Position numbers and translations under genes: made by a program. This document shows positions 13,972 through 22,606 of a DNA stretch of 31,422 bases, one piece after another. Numbering within the stretch: the first letter of the stretch is position 1; each line of letters opens with the position of its first letter. Source of the stretch: an uncultured Bacteroidales bacterium (lineage in GTDB: Bacteria > Bacteroidota > Bacteroidia > Bacteroidales > Muribaculaceae); assembly GCA_949123685.1 (NCBI GenBank), contig CASBHZ010000032.1:1-31422 (forward strand), in the 5' to 3' direction. The notes below the pieces were generated by a model. It worked only from the letters and a program-made list of their open reading frames with translations. It was not told where the DNA came from and did not search any database.

Positions 13972-16900
13972 TCATTCAATATATATTTTAATGACTTTCA
14001 TCACATCTTTTCCGGAAGCTTTTGCAACATAAATTCCTGAAACAAGATTCCCGACATTCAACGACCCGTTTGGGGTGCGAAGTATTTCCCTGCCCTGCAT
14101 GTCATATATTGCAATAATGTCTGAGTCATCTGCAATCAAAGTATCACCTTTAAAGAAGAGCTGCATATCACCTTGTTCCTCAAGTTCCCTCACATCCGAC
14201 AATGTTTTTTCTGTTACTTTATCAGACGTTGCAAGCAAATAGTAGTCCCTGCCTCCTTCAAATACGAAATCCGGTAATTGCGAGCCATTGTTCCAGTTAT
14301 TCAAAATAAGATTATAACTTCCTTCTGACCGGTTATGACCAAATACTTTATATTTCGTTCCGTCAATCACAACCTCGTCAATCGGTGCCTGTCCCGGCCA
14401 GCTACCCCAGAACTCGTCGGTTGTCAACGCTCCATAAGCATATGCGCCCATAGATGCATAACCCGTCTTGTCATCCACATATACGTGCCAGTCATAAACA
14501 GGCACAGGTGGCAATTGTCCTTCTATTTCAACATTATCAATAGCAAGTGCCGGAGCTGCGGCGAAATTATTACCGGAAGCCACAGCGATCTGCCACATCA
14601 AGTAGAGTTCCGCACCGGGAATCAGTTCCGCCGATAAAAAACCGGTTTTTGAAACTGTCTCTCCGGGAACCGCCTCGAATCCGGCTGTGACATCATCGGC
14701 ATTGAAATGATGATTAAGGTTTTCATCCGAATTTTCAACCCAATTTACACCATCATTGGAATAAAAAAGAGTCACATCAAAACCTGCCGGATTAGAACCT
14801 TTACGATATTTCTCGATATCATAACTTAATGAAATATCCGTAAGTTTCTTTTTACCGCTATTGGTCAGCAACAACATGACGTTAACCTTGCGCGTGCCAC
14901 CGGCAACACCGGTTGTGATACCACCCACCGCACGATCCGTAGACGTGGATGCACCAAAATTCCACAATCCGTTCTTAGCATTAGACGGAAGAGACACCCC
15001 TCCGGCATATGTGGTATTTTCCACCCCTTTATAGAAAGACGGCAACTCTCCATCCTGTTGCCCCTGCACACGCCATCCCTTAGGCAAGCGTGCCGCTGCA
15101 GCATCTCCTATTTCATCAAAATTTTGAATGTAGTGCGTATTTCCTGCCGACATATCTACAGAAGGGATGATATCCATCTTCTCAACCGCTTTTCTTACCA
15201 TCACCACGGTTTTTGCTTCAAAACCTCCACCATTTGCAGTAACATTATACACCGCTTCATTGCAATCCGGAGCCTTAAACACACCTTCCGGTGAAATTGT
15301 AGCCCCGTTATCCGCATGGAATGTTATATCCCCTTCAACATCCATACCAAATTCATCCGACATACGCGCATCGAAATTGATCATTCCGGAATGATTATCA
15401 ACAGTCTGGATAAAACCTTTAAGAGCATTAGATGCATATGTCCTCATTTCCAATGCTTCAGCGGAAGAAATTGAAGCAGGATGAGTGGATATGTCTAAAG
15501 GATCCGTTCCGAAAATCAGTCCATATTCCATACATGCCGCCATGTATGTAGCTTTTGCAGTAGGATGTCTGTCATCCAGAAACAATCCTTCGGCTGCGAC
15601 CGCACCCTTATCATCATAAACAGCCTGGTATGCATTTGCCACAGGACAAAGCACTATCCCTAACTCAGCCGCAACCTTGGAATAGTTGGCAATGAACAAT
15701 TCATTGAATTTTGTAAAGTTACCCCAATCTCCAGCGTATGCCCAGTTTACAGGCATAATGATTACGGCATTCGGATTCGGACAACGTTGACGGATATATT
15801 CCACCCATAACTTTACATTATTGCGGAACGTTTCGGGATCAGTGCGAGGAAGGGAGCTCTGTTCCTGAAGAATAATATGGCTCCAAGGTTGTGAACGCAC
15901 GAGCATTTTTGCTCCCGGTTGCCCGTCATCTGCAAGACCTTCACCTTCATTCCAATGGGTTGAAAGGGGTTTACCTAACAGTGTATGCTTAGTCCATTCC
16001 GCCACTTTCCCTTCTCCTTTGGCTATGTCATTAAACATCACATCCTGATCATTATAATAGATCAGCGAATTATTGAGCGAAAGAACCTTTATTTCCGAAG
16101 GAAGCTCCGGCACAAGGATTGTCTCAACCGGATTAATTACAAGAGAAGATACCGCCGAACTGACTTTTGTAAACGTATATCCACCTGTTTGCAAGTCAAA
16201 AGTTATGTCATACGTGCCAGGTTCCACACACGCATTACATTTCTTACCTTTGATCAGCGTCCCTTCCGTTGATGGCAACGAGGAATCTTCATTCAGTCCC
16301 CAAGCACCTGCCATACCAAGGCGCTGATAGATCATCCAACGGCTCAAACCGTCAGAGCCGGCAGGCATTGAAACCCTGCCTTTAAAAAGTTTATCAGAAT
16401 CATCATATTTCAAGATGCCGGAAGCATCCATATAATTCCAACCGTTATTGTCTCCTATCACATAAACGGAGGTTAGACCTTCTGCGTCTTCGTTGGCACT
16501 GAGAAGCAAAGTCGCGACTCCATCCTTTATTGTCAATGTAATTAAGGAACAATTGAACACATTCGGTCCGCAAGAAATATTGCCGTCAACACCAGCCTTC
16601 AACTCGTAAGGCATATCCATTACAATATTCGTGCCGTTCGAACCGTAATTGCAAGATGCGCTCCAGGATGCATCCGCAATTTTGAAAGTGCCGGAAATGA
16701 TTTTATCCCTGAGCACAAAGGTGGTTTCATCTATTTTGTCAAACTCCCATTCATCCGAAGCATCCCATCCATCCTGTCCACGCATGTATATTCCCGAATG
16801 ATTAATCTCGGGCACATCTTCCGAAGGATCTTTCCAGTCATCATCCTTATCGGTAAAAGATGCCTGAATCTCTACATCATCTATAGCAAGTCCTTGTGCC

Positions 16901-17589
16901 TTATCCGGAGTCGACCCGGAAGCAACAGATATATTCCATGCAAGATAAATATCTTTCTTCGGTTCAACATGCACCCGCAGGGAGTTGCCAACCTCGGTCT
17001 GAGAGACAGGAACGACAGCCACTCCTGCCGTGCTTGCATCCGCCGGGAAATATGTGTTGAAGCTTTCACCTGCCGAATACCATTTTTCGCCATCGCCCGA
17101 CCAATAAAGCTGCACGGAGAAACCTGCCGCGTTAGCGCCTAAACGATATTTCTCAACCACATATGATATGTCAAGATAATTTATAATCTTGGCGTCATCC
17201 TCATTCGTGAGTTTTGTCATGTAGCTCACGCAGCGTGTTCCATTGCTTACCGTAGTAGACAATCCACCCACCGCGCGATCCGAAGAAGCATCATCCGGTC
17301 CCCAGTTCCATGTTCCGTTTTTTGCATTCGATGCAAGATTCGCACCGCCTGTATACATAACGTCGGTCACCGCGTCATTCCATTTGCCAACTTTTCTGGG
17401 AGCTGTCAAATTTCTATCCACTCGCCATCCTTCCGGAAGATTCAAAGTTGGCGCGTTATCAGACCACATGGAATTAAAATCCTCACTCACCTTTGAGGCA
17501 GTAGGTGTCACACCTCCCGGAGACGCAACGACTCCAAAGGATGACACTGCGGTTGTCAATACTGACAATATAATATTTCTAATTTTCAT
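13972..17589 (-). CDS. Secreted multidomain protein: SGNH hydrolase with starch-binding-like module and T9SS-type C-terminus
   Basis: This 1205-aa protein has a Sec signal peptide (about 1-23). Domains in order: beta-sandwich module (about 37-243); short Ig-like part; SusE/F-like domain (373-475, SVYVIGDNNGWNY); SGNH-like hydrolase of the DUF4886 type (about 500-695) with Ser508 (LNNS), THW at 544-546, ILQEQS at 573-578 and Asp672/His675 (DDRH); Ig-like part (730-800); a second copy of the beta-sandwich (about 822-1023); a starch-binding-like module (1033-1122), similar to the three in the SusE-like neighbour; and a sorting-domain-like C-terminus (1158-1205, YDMQGREI and GIYVAK). SGNH enzymes are esterases or lipases. 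Following the GH97 terminator, it is probably a separate unit of the starch locus. A deacetylase acting on substituted glucan is inference. Confidence 0.88.
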   Translation of the reverse strand: MKIRNIILSVLTTAVSSFGVVASPGGVTPTASKVSEDFNSMWSDNAPTLNLPEGWRVDRNLTAPRKVGKWNDAVTDVMYTGGANLASNAKNGTWNWGPDDASSDRAVGGLSTTVSNGTRCVSYMTKLTNEDDAKIINYLDISYVVEKYRLGANAAGFSVQLYWSGDGEKWYSAGESFNTYFPADASTAGVAVVPVSQTEVGNSLRVHVEPKKDIYLAWNISVASGSTPDKAQGLAIDDVEIQASFTDKDDDWKDPSEDVPEINHSGIYMRGQDGWDASDEWEFDKIDETTFVLRDKIISGTFKIADASWSASCNYGSNGTNIVMDMPYELKAGVDGNISCGPNVFNCSLITLTIKDGVATLLLSANEDAEGLTSVYVIGDNNGWNYMDASGILKYDDSDKLFKGRVSMPAGSDGLSRWMIYQRLGMAGAWGLNEDSSLPSTEGTLIKGKKCNACVEPGTYDITFDLQTGGYTFTKVSSAVSSLVINPVETILVPELPSEIKVLSLNNSLIYYNDQDVMFNDIAKGEGKVAEWTKHTLLGKPLSTHWNEGEGLADDGQPGAKMLVRSQPWSHIILQEQSSLPRTDPETFRNNVKLWVEYIRQRCPNPNAVIIMPVNWAYAGDWGNFTKFNELFIANYSKVAAELGIVLCPVANAYQAVYDDKGAVAAEGLFLDDRHPTAKATYMAACMEYGLIFGTDPLDISTHPASISSAEALEMRTYASNALKGFIQTVDNHSGMINFDARMSDEFGMDVEGDITFHADNGATISPEGVFKAPDCNEAVYNVTANGGGFEAKTVVMVRKAVEKMDIIPSVDMSAGNTHYIQNFDEIGDAAAARLPKGWRVQGQQDGELPSFYKGVENTTYAGGVSLPSNAKNGLWNFGASTSTDRAVGGITTGVAGGTRKVNVMLLLTNSGKKKLTDISLSYDIEKYRKGSNPAGFDVTLFYSNDGVNWVENSDENLNHHFNADDVTAGFEAVPGETVSKTGFLSAELIPGAELYLMWQIAVASGNNFAAAPALAIDNVEIEGQLPPVPVYDWHVYVDDKTGYASMGAYAYGALTTDEFWGSWPGQAPIDEVVIDGTKYKVFGHNRSEGSYNLILNNWNNGSQLPDFVFEGGRDYYLLATSDKVTEKTLSDVRELEEQGDMQLFFKGDTLIADDSDIIAIYDMQGREILRTPNGSLNVGNLVSGIYVAKASGKDVMKVIKIYIE

Positions 17590-17613
17590 AATGCCAAATT
17601 AATAAATGTCTTT

Positions 17614-17638
17614 GATTAGAAGCTGTTAAAAAAATACC
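17614..17638 (-). promoter_or_regulatory. Recurrent AACAGCTTCT leader element, copy at SGNH gene
   Basis: The minus strand reads GGTATTTTTTTAACAGCTTC then TAATC, in the leader of the 1205-aa gene. It partly overlaps the T-run of the GH97 terminator. See the copies at 9255, 22587 and 29379. Confidence 0.4.
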
Positions 17639-17665
17639 GGCCGACGTTCACACGCAAGCCGGTAT
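17627..17665 (-). terminator. Terminator after GH97
   Basis: An 8-bp stem (ATACCGGC / GCCGGTAT, 17634-17641 with 17658-17665) is followed by seven T on the minus strand. It ends the susC-to-GH97 unit about 15 nt past the stop and separates the SGNH gene. Confidence 0.75.
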
Positions 17666-17679
17666 AAGAACAATTGTTT

Positions 17680-19785
17680 TCAATGTAATTTCTTAATCCT
17701 TATTGCGGTCCCCCCTCCTGCTGCGAGAGACTGCTTAAGTTTGGTTTTATTGTTCACTTTCACTTTACGGATGCGATACGCCTGTGGATTATCCTTCCAA
17801 TGCGCACCGGGGGCATCTTCATAGATTATCGCTTCATATTTTTTTCCTTTCGGCAAGAAGCTCATGTCTATTACTGCCGTTCGCGGAGACTCATCGGTTA
17901 TTGCTCCCACATACCAGTCGTCAGATCCCTTGTCGCGTCGAGCCACGGTGATATAGCGGTTAGGCTCCGCTTCGATATATCTCGAATCAGCCCAATCAAC
18001 CGGCACTTCCTTTATAAACTGGAACGCATCGGGAAAGCGCTCATAATTTTCCGGCAGGTCACATGCCATCTGCATGGGAGAAGGCATAGTAAGGTATAAC
18101 GCGAGCTGACGAGCCAACGTGGTTCCCGCCTGATCGTTTTTACCTTCGTCATAATAACTCAGACGGGTCTCAAAAAGTCCGGGGGTATAGTCCATCGGCC
18201 CCCCTTTCAGCCTTGTGAAGGGAAGGATGCAGGTGTGTGACGGCGGATTACCGCCCATAGACTCAAACTCGCCACCACGTGCCGATTCCTGAGCAAGCCA
18301 GTTGGGATAAGTGCGACAGAGTCCGGTGGGACGCGGCGCCTCATGACTGTCGACCATTATCTCATAATCTGCGGCACGCTCTATGACATGGCGCACATGG
18401 TCAACCATCCATTGCGATCCGTGATGTTCCGAACGCGGAATGATCGCGCCTACATAACCGGTCTTGACCGCATCATAATTGTTATCTTTCATAAACTTGA
18501 AAGCGCGATCAAGCTGAAGTTCATAATCGGCGGCGTTTGCTGCCGTCTCATGATGCATTATAAGCTTCACCCCTTTGGCGGCGGCATAATCACGCAATGA
18601 ATCCACATCAAAGTCGGGATAAGGCTTGTCGAAAAGGAATTGCCGGTTCTTGCGATATGAAGCCCAGTCTTCCCAACCTTCATTCCAGCCTTCCACGAGA
18701 ACGCCGTCAATACCGTTCCTTGCCGCAAAATCTATATACCTCATCACATTCGCTGTATTCGCCGGATGCCTGCCATTGGATTTAAGGGAGGCATAGTCTG
18801 TCACTCCCGGTTTGGCAAGGTATTCATCAGAATATGCCCATGTCTTCTTCTTTCCCGTAAACATCTCCCACCACACGCCAATGAATTTCATGGGTTTGAT
18901 CCAGGAGGTGTCTTCGATCTTACAAGGCTCGTTAAGGTTTAGCACAAGTTGAGAAGCGAGTATGTCTCGGGCGTCGTCACTTACAATAAGTGTGCGCCAC
19001 GGAGATTCGAAAGGGAGATGAAGATATGCCCGCACCCCGAGTTTATCGGGAACAAGGTGAGTCTTCATCGCATGCCGGTCCGTATCAACATCAAGAAGCA
19101 TCGCAGGATATCCCTTAAGCGCCGCTTCATGGATGTTCACATACACCGGAGCCCCTGTTTTTATCAGCATCGGAGTCTGAATGGTATTTCCGCCGGTGCG
19201 CTGAGCCTCTGAATGTCGCCTATAACGGCCTAAAGCATCCGGAAGTCCGGAAAACGAGGTCTCTGACCATAAGTATTCATCCGTGTCATAATCTCCCGGA
19301 ATGCAGAAGAGGGTGTGATCTCCGGTGAAATTAAACTCAGTCTTCTCATCGCGCACTGTCAGGTAGTTGCTACTACCCCTCTGTGCCGGAAATTCATAGC
19401 GGAATCCAAGACCGTCATCAAAAAGACGGAAACGGACTGTCATTTCGCGATCAGGCTTCTCGGCTTTCAAAACTACGGCAAGTTCACGGAAATTGTCGCG
19501 TACGGTTTCATATTCCCCCCATATCGGCTTCCATGTCCTGTCTACAGAGAGGGTGTCGGTTCCAGCAATCGTGAAACCATGTGTAAAGTCTGCTTCATCA
19601 GACACAAGACCGAGCTTGCTCTCCTTCACGAGTGAAGTTCCCTTGTAATCAAGGGAATAACAAAGACTGCCATCCGCATCAATATCAACATTCAGAAGCA
19701 ATTCTCCGGAAGGAGAAGTTATGCGGGAAACGGCATAAACACCTAAAGCCGAAACCAGCATCATCATAAATATCAATTTTCTCAT
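17680..19785 (-). CDS. susB: GH97 alpha-glucosidase, SusB-like
   Basis: This 701-aa protein has an N-terminal signal peptide (about 1-19) and the GH97 fold: an N-terminal beta-super-sandwich (about 20-270), then a TIM barrel with EGWNEGWEDW (365-374), HHETAAN (411-417), HEAPRPTG (481-488) and RGGEFESMGGNPPSH (503-517), then a C-terminal beta domain. SusB hydrolyses alpha-1,4 (and other alpha) links in maltooligosaccharides in the periplasm. Glu413, Glu482 and Glu506 line up at a constant offset of 26 with SusB Glu439, Glu508 and Glu532, so the inverting catalytic set is intact. It follows the GH13 gene by 17 nt in the same operon. The SusB equivalence is from memory of the family. Confidence 0.95.
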   Translation of the reverse strand: MRKLIFMMMLVSALGVYAVSRITSPSGELLLNVDIDADGSLCYSLDYKGTSLVKESKLGLVSDEADFTHGFTIAGTDTLSVDRTWKPIWGEYETVRDNFRELAVVLKAEKPDREMTVRFRLFDDGLGFRYEFPAQRGSSNYLTVRDEKTEFNFTGDHTLFCIPGDYDTDEYLWSETSFSGLPDALGRYRRHSEAQRTGGNTIQTPMLIKTGAPVYVNIHEAALKGYPAMLLDVDTDRHAMKTHLVPDKLGVRAYLHLPFESPWRTLIVSDDARDILASQLVLNLNEPCKIEDTSWIKPMKFIGVWWEMFTGKKKTWAYSDEYLAKPGVTDYASLKSNGRHPANTANVMRYIDFAARNGIDGVLVEGWNEGWEDWASYRKNRQFLFDKPYPDFDVDSLRDYAAAKGVKLIMHHETAANAADYELQLDRAFKFMKDNNYDAVKTGYVGAIIPRSEHHGSQWMVDHVRHVIERAADYEIMVDSHEAPRPTGLCRTYPNWLAQESARGGEFESMGGNPPSHTCILPFTRLKGGPMDYTPGLFETRLSYYDEGKNDQAGTTLARQLALYLTMPSPMQMACDLPENYERFPDAFQFIKEVPVDWADSRYIEAEPNRYITVARRDKGSDDWYVGAITDESPRTAVIDMSFLPKGKKYEAIIYEDAPGAHWKDNPQAYRIRKVKVNNKTKLKQSLAAGGGTAIRIKKLH

Positions 19786-19802
19786 AATGAAGCGGCTAAC
19801 GA

Positions 19803-21149
19803 TTATTGTGAATCACCAAGATAAATTTTATACCCATAGGCTGGAATATCCGTCATGACGGGAAGTGACGTTTCCTGACCGGAAATTAGTTCCGAGACTT
19901 TCATGCCTGTAAACGATATCGGTGTTTTTACAGATATCGCCTTGGCTGAAGGATTAACCATTACAAGCAACGTCTTGCCTCCATTCTCCCTGCTGAACAC
20001 CACGGCTTCATTTGAAGCATAGTTCTTAAGTTCGCCTCCTCTTGCCTCCGCCGACACTTTGAAAGCATTGTTTATAGCTTTATATGTGGCTGTCAGTTCC
20101 GGTGAAAAATCCAGTTTGCGATGATTGAAGAAAGAGAGTTTACCTTTAAGCCCTTCAACATCCATGGAAGAATAAATCATGGGAGTGGAATTGGACATTG
20201 CCGCCAAAACGTATGCTGCAGGAACCCCTTCCGGCGCACCAAACATCCTGTCAACCTCATTTTCAGCAGCCACGTCATGATTGAAAGCATAACGCAAAAT
20301 AGTTTTACCTGACGGAATTTTTGCATTGCTTCCGGTCACATAATCATGGAATGCTGCCGGTTTTCCACCATTGAAGAGAGTTTTCATCGCGGGAGCGAAA
20401 TTCCAGTCATAAACCATATCGAAACCATCGGCATAGAAATCCGTTCGGGATGATTCGGCAAGCATAATGACATCGGGATCTTCGGCACGCAATTCCGCGA
20501 TAGCTTCTTTCCAGAAAGAATGAGGCACCCCCTCTGCATAATCACACCTGAAGCCGTCGATATCAGCCTCCTCAATCCAGAATTTCATTGCCTCTTTCAT
20601 TCCCGTGCGCGTAGATTCTACGGAATAATCAAGTTGAGCCACGTCTCCCCATGACGGGGTGGCTGCAATATTTCCATTCGCATCTTTGGCATAACGCTCG
20701 GGATTCGTGATTGTCCATGTATTATCCCAGGATGTGTGGTTTGCAACCCAGTCAAGGATTACGTCCAGACCTTTGTCGTGAGCTACAGAAACAAGTTTCT
20801 TAAGGTCTTCCATTGTTCCGAGAGATGCAGCCACGCTTTTGTAATCCTTGACACAATATGGAGATCCGATACTGTTCTTGACACCGATCTCATGTATCGG
20901 CATCAGCCATATCACATCGCAACCCATATCCGCAATTCTCGAAATATCGTCTGTTACTGCTTTAAGGCAATCACTTTCACCATAAAACCTCGGATTAACC
21001 TGATATATTACCATAGATGCCGCCTTATCTCCCGACGGTTTATCGGGGATAACGGGGCCGGCAGGCTCATTGCTGTCGCCGCAAGCTACGGCGGCGACAG
21101 CGAGCGATGCCAAAAAGATTTTTTTACCTGTCTTTGTCGTGTCCATCAT
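19803..21149 (-). CDS. GH13 alpha-amylase-family outer-surface lipoprotein
   Basis: This 448-aa protein has a lipoprotein signal with lipobox VAAVAC (Cys23), followed by GDSNE, an acidic stretch compatible with surface export in Bacteroidetes. The GH13 conserved regions are intact: DWVANHTS (region I, 133-140), GFRCDYAE (II, nucleophile Asp203), MLAESS (III, acid/base Glu232) and FNHD (IV, Asp292). The C-terminal beta domain (about 370-448) is present, but the carbohydrate-binding insertion seen in SusG is not; total length is short against SusG (692). It probably hydrolyses internal alpha-1,4 links of starch at the cell surface, the SusG role. It starts 3 nt after the SusE-like stop. A double ATG makes the exact start ambiguous by one codon. 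Confidence 0.93.
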   Translation of the reverse strand: MMDTTKTGKKIFLASLAVAAVACGDSNEPAGPVIPDKPSGDKAASMVIYQVNPRFYGESDCLKAVTDDISRIADMGCDVIWLMPIHEIGVKNSIGSPYCVKDYKSVAASLGTMEDLKKLVSVAHDKGLDVILDWVANHTSWDNTWTITNPERYAKDANGNIAATPSWGDVAQLDYSVESTRTGMKEAMKFWIEEADIDGFRCDYAEGVPHSFWKEAIAELRAEDPDVIMLAESSRTDFYADGFDMVYDWNFAPAMKTLFNGGKPAAFHDYVTGSNAKIPSGKTILRYAFNHDVAAENEVDRMFGAPEGVPAAYVLAAMSNSTPMIYSSMDVEGLKGKLSFFNHRKLDFSPELTATYKAINNAFKVSAEARGGELKNYASNEAVVFSRENGGKTLLVMVNPSAKAISVKTPISFTGMKVSELISGQETSLPVMTDIPAYGYKIYLGDSQ

Positions 21150-21152
21150 CTA

Positions 21153-22574
21153 TTATTTGTTAATCAGTTCAGCAGATTCGGGATTCGCCCTTATATAATA
21201 ATCCTTGTCCAACGTAATCTGCAAAGCATCATACTGGATTCCGGCATTGTCTGTAAAAATAAGGTTCTCCACTTCTCCGGCACCTTCCACGGGGAACACG
21301 AGATATTCCACACCATCTATTGTTTTTGTTGAAGAAGCTGTTGCTCCGGGCCATCCCCCGAACGCTTCCTTATCACCATAAGCATAGACATGAAATTCGT
21401 TCCAACCTGTGTTGTTTTCTATATAAAGATTATAGGAAACCGGTTTTTCAGGTTCGGTTGCACCGGGTGAATAATCGGATGGATCTATCTCCTTGGCAGA
21501 AGTTGCAGTCAATTCCACATATACATCGCGGTCGAGTGCGAATACCACGACATCATCCACCTGCTTGCCATTTCCATTATTGAGGATCAGATGCTCAGTA
21601 AGCCCTTTGTCGCAATTATCCTTTCCGAAATCAAAATATGTGTAAGTAACGCCATTGATAATCTGTGTTCCGGTAGGTGACATTCCCGGCCAGGCGCCGT
21701 TAAGGTCATTGACATCTCCCCACATGTAGAGATAGAGTTCTTCCCAACCGGACTGATTAGACACATATAGCGTATAGCCGTCATGAGGAATATTGGAAGA
21801 TGGATCGTAAGGCACCACCCCGTCGGCAGTCAATTCAAGATAATAGTCTTGGTCAAGAGTCACGTTGTAATCGCCAAGCTGGGAACCGTTATTATTGTTG
21901 TTGAAGATCAAATTAATATTGAGACCTTCGTTTGCCTCTCCAGTATCGAAATACTTATATTTCACTCCATCGATGGTGGTCTCACCCGTGGGCTGTATAC
22001 CCGGCCATCCGCCGAACACTTCCGCATCACCCCAGGCATAGAGCGATAACTGCTCGTAACCGGAATTGTCAACCACATATATGGCATATCCGTCATGATC
22101 TATCTCCCCTGGATTCTCAGGCTCTTTAAAATAATCCGCCCAACGATATACGATCACGTTCATCCTCTGTCCGAGAGCCGGCGATTCGGTATGTACCACA
22201 GGTTGATTGTCGAGAGAACGCTCCTCTCCCTGTTCTACGGAATAGAATGTATAGCCGTCGGCAAGTGTCTTCCCTTCGGCAAAGTCTTCGGGATTAAGGT
22301 AAATACCCCACTTAGCATCTGTGTCATGCGCCTTTTCAAGCTCCCAGCGGGGATCTCCCACTGCAACATCCTTGCCACCGTTAAATTCACCTACGATATA
22401 TATCTTGTCAGTAGGCATGGTGCGTTGCGGCACTATCACCTCAAGCAACTGATAGCCGGGACGAAGTTCGAAACGGGGCAACTCCACGTCAAATACGATG
22501 TCTTCCTTTGAACACGCGCCCATAAGAGGGAGCAGCATAAGAAGCCAAAGATATGATATTTTGAACTTTTTCAT
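21153..22574 (-). CDS. SusE-like starch-binding lipoprotein with three tandem modules
   Basis: This 473-aa protein has a lipoprotein signal (LMGAC, Cys21), then a SusE/F-like N-terminal domain (about 24-150, IYIVGEFNGG). Three tandem copies of one module follow at about 161-251, 264-358 and 380-468, each with a Y-AWGD or YAYGD segment, GGWPG or GAWPG, and N-rich NLIFNN-type loops. The pattern resembles CBM26-type or related starch-binding modules. A fourth copy occurs in the 1205-aa SGNH protein. Binding of alpha-glucan at the surface is inferred from the locus. The ATG at 22574 gives the signal peptide; a start 30 codons further upstream would run into susD. It follows susD directly. Confidence 0.9.
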   Translation of the reverse strand: MKKFKISYLWLLMLLPLMGACSKEDIVFDVELPRFELRPGYQLLEVIVPQRTMPTDKIYIVGEFNGGKDVAVGDPRWELEKAHDTDAKWGIYLNPEDFAEGKTLADGYTFYSVEQGEERSLDNQPVVHTESPALGQRMNVIVYRWADYFKEPENPGEIDHDGYAIYVVDNSGYEQLSLYAWGDAEVFGGWPGIQPTGETTIDGVKYKYFDTGEANEGLNINLIFNNNNNGSQLGDYNVTLDQDYYLELTADGVVPYDPSSNIPHDGYTLYVSNQSGWEELYLYMWGDVNDLNGAWPGMSPTGTQIINGVTYTYFDFGKDNCDKGLTEHLILNNGNGKQVDDVVVFALDRDVYVELTATSAKEIDPSDYSPGATEPEKPVSYNLYIENNTGWNEFHVYAYGDKEAFGGWPGATASSTKTIDGVEYLVFPVEGAGEVENLIFTDNAGIQYDALQITLDKDYYIRANPESAELINK

Positions 22575-22586
22575 TTTGAAGTCTTT

Positions 22587-22606
22587 TAAGAAGCTGTTTA
22601 ATAATT
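22587..22606 (-). promoter_or_regulatory. Recurrent AAACAGCTTCTTAA element, copy between susD and SusE-like
   Basis: The minus strand reads AATTATTAAACAGCTTCTTA; its TAA is the susD stop codon and the rest is the gap to the SusE-like ATG. It is the third copy of the motif also at 9255, 17614 and 29379. Confidence 0.4.
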
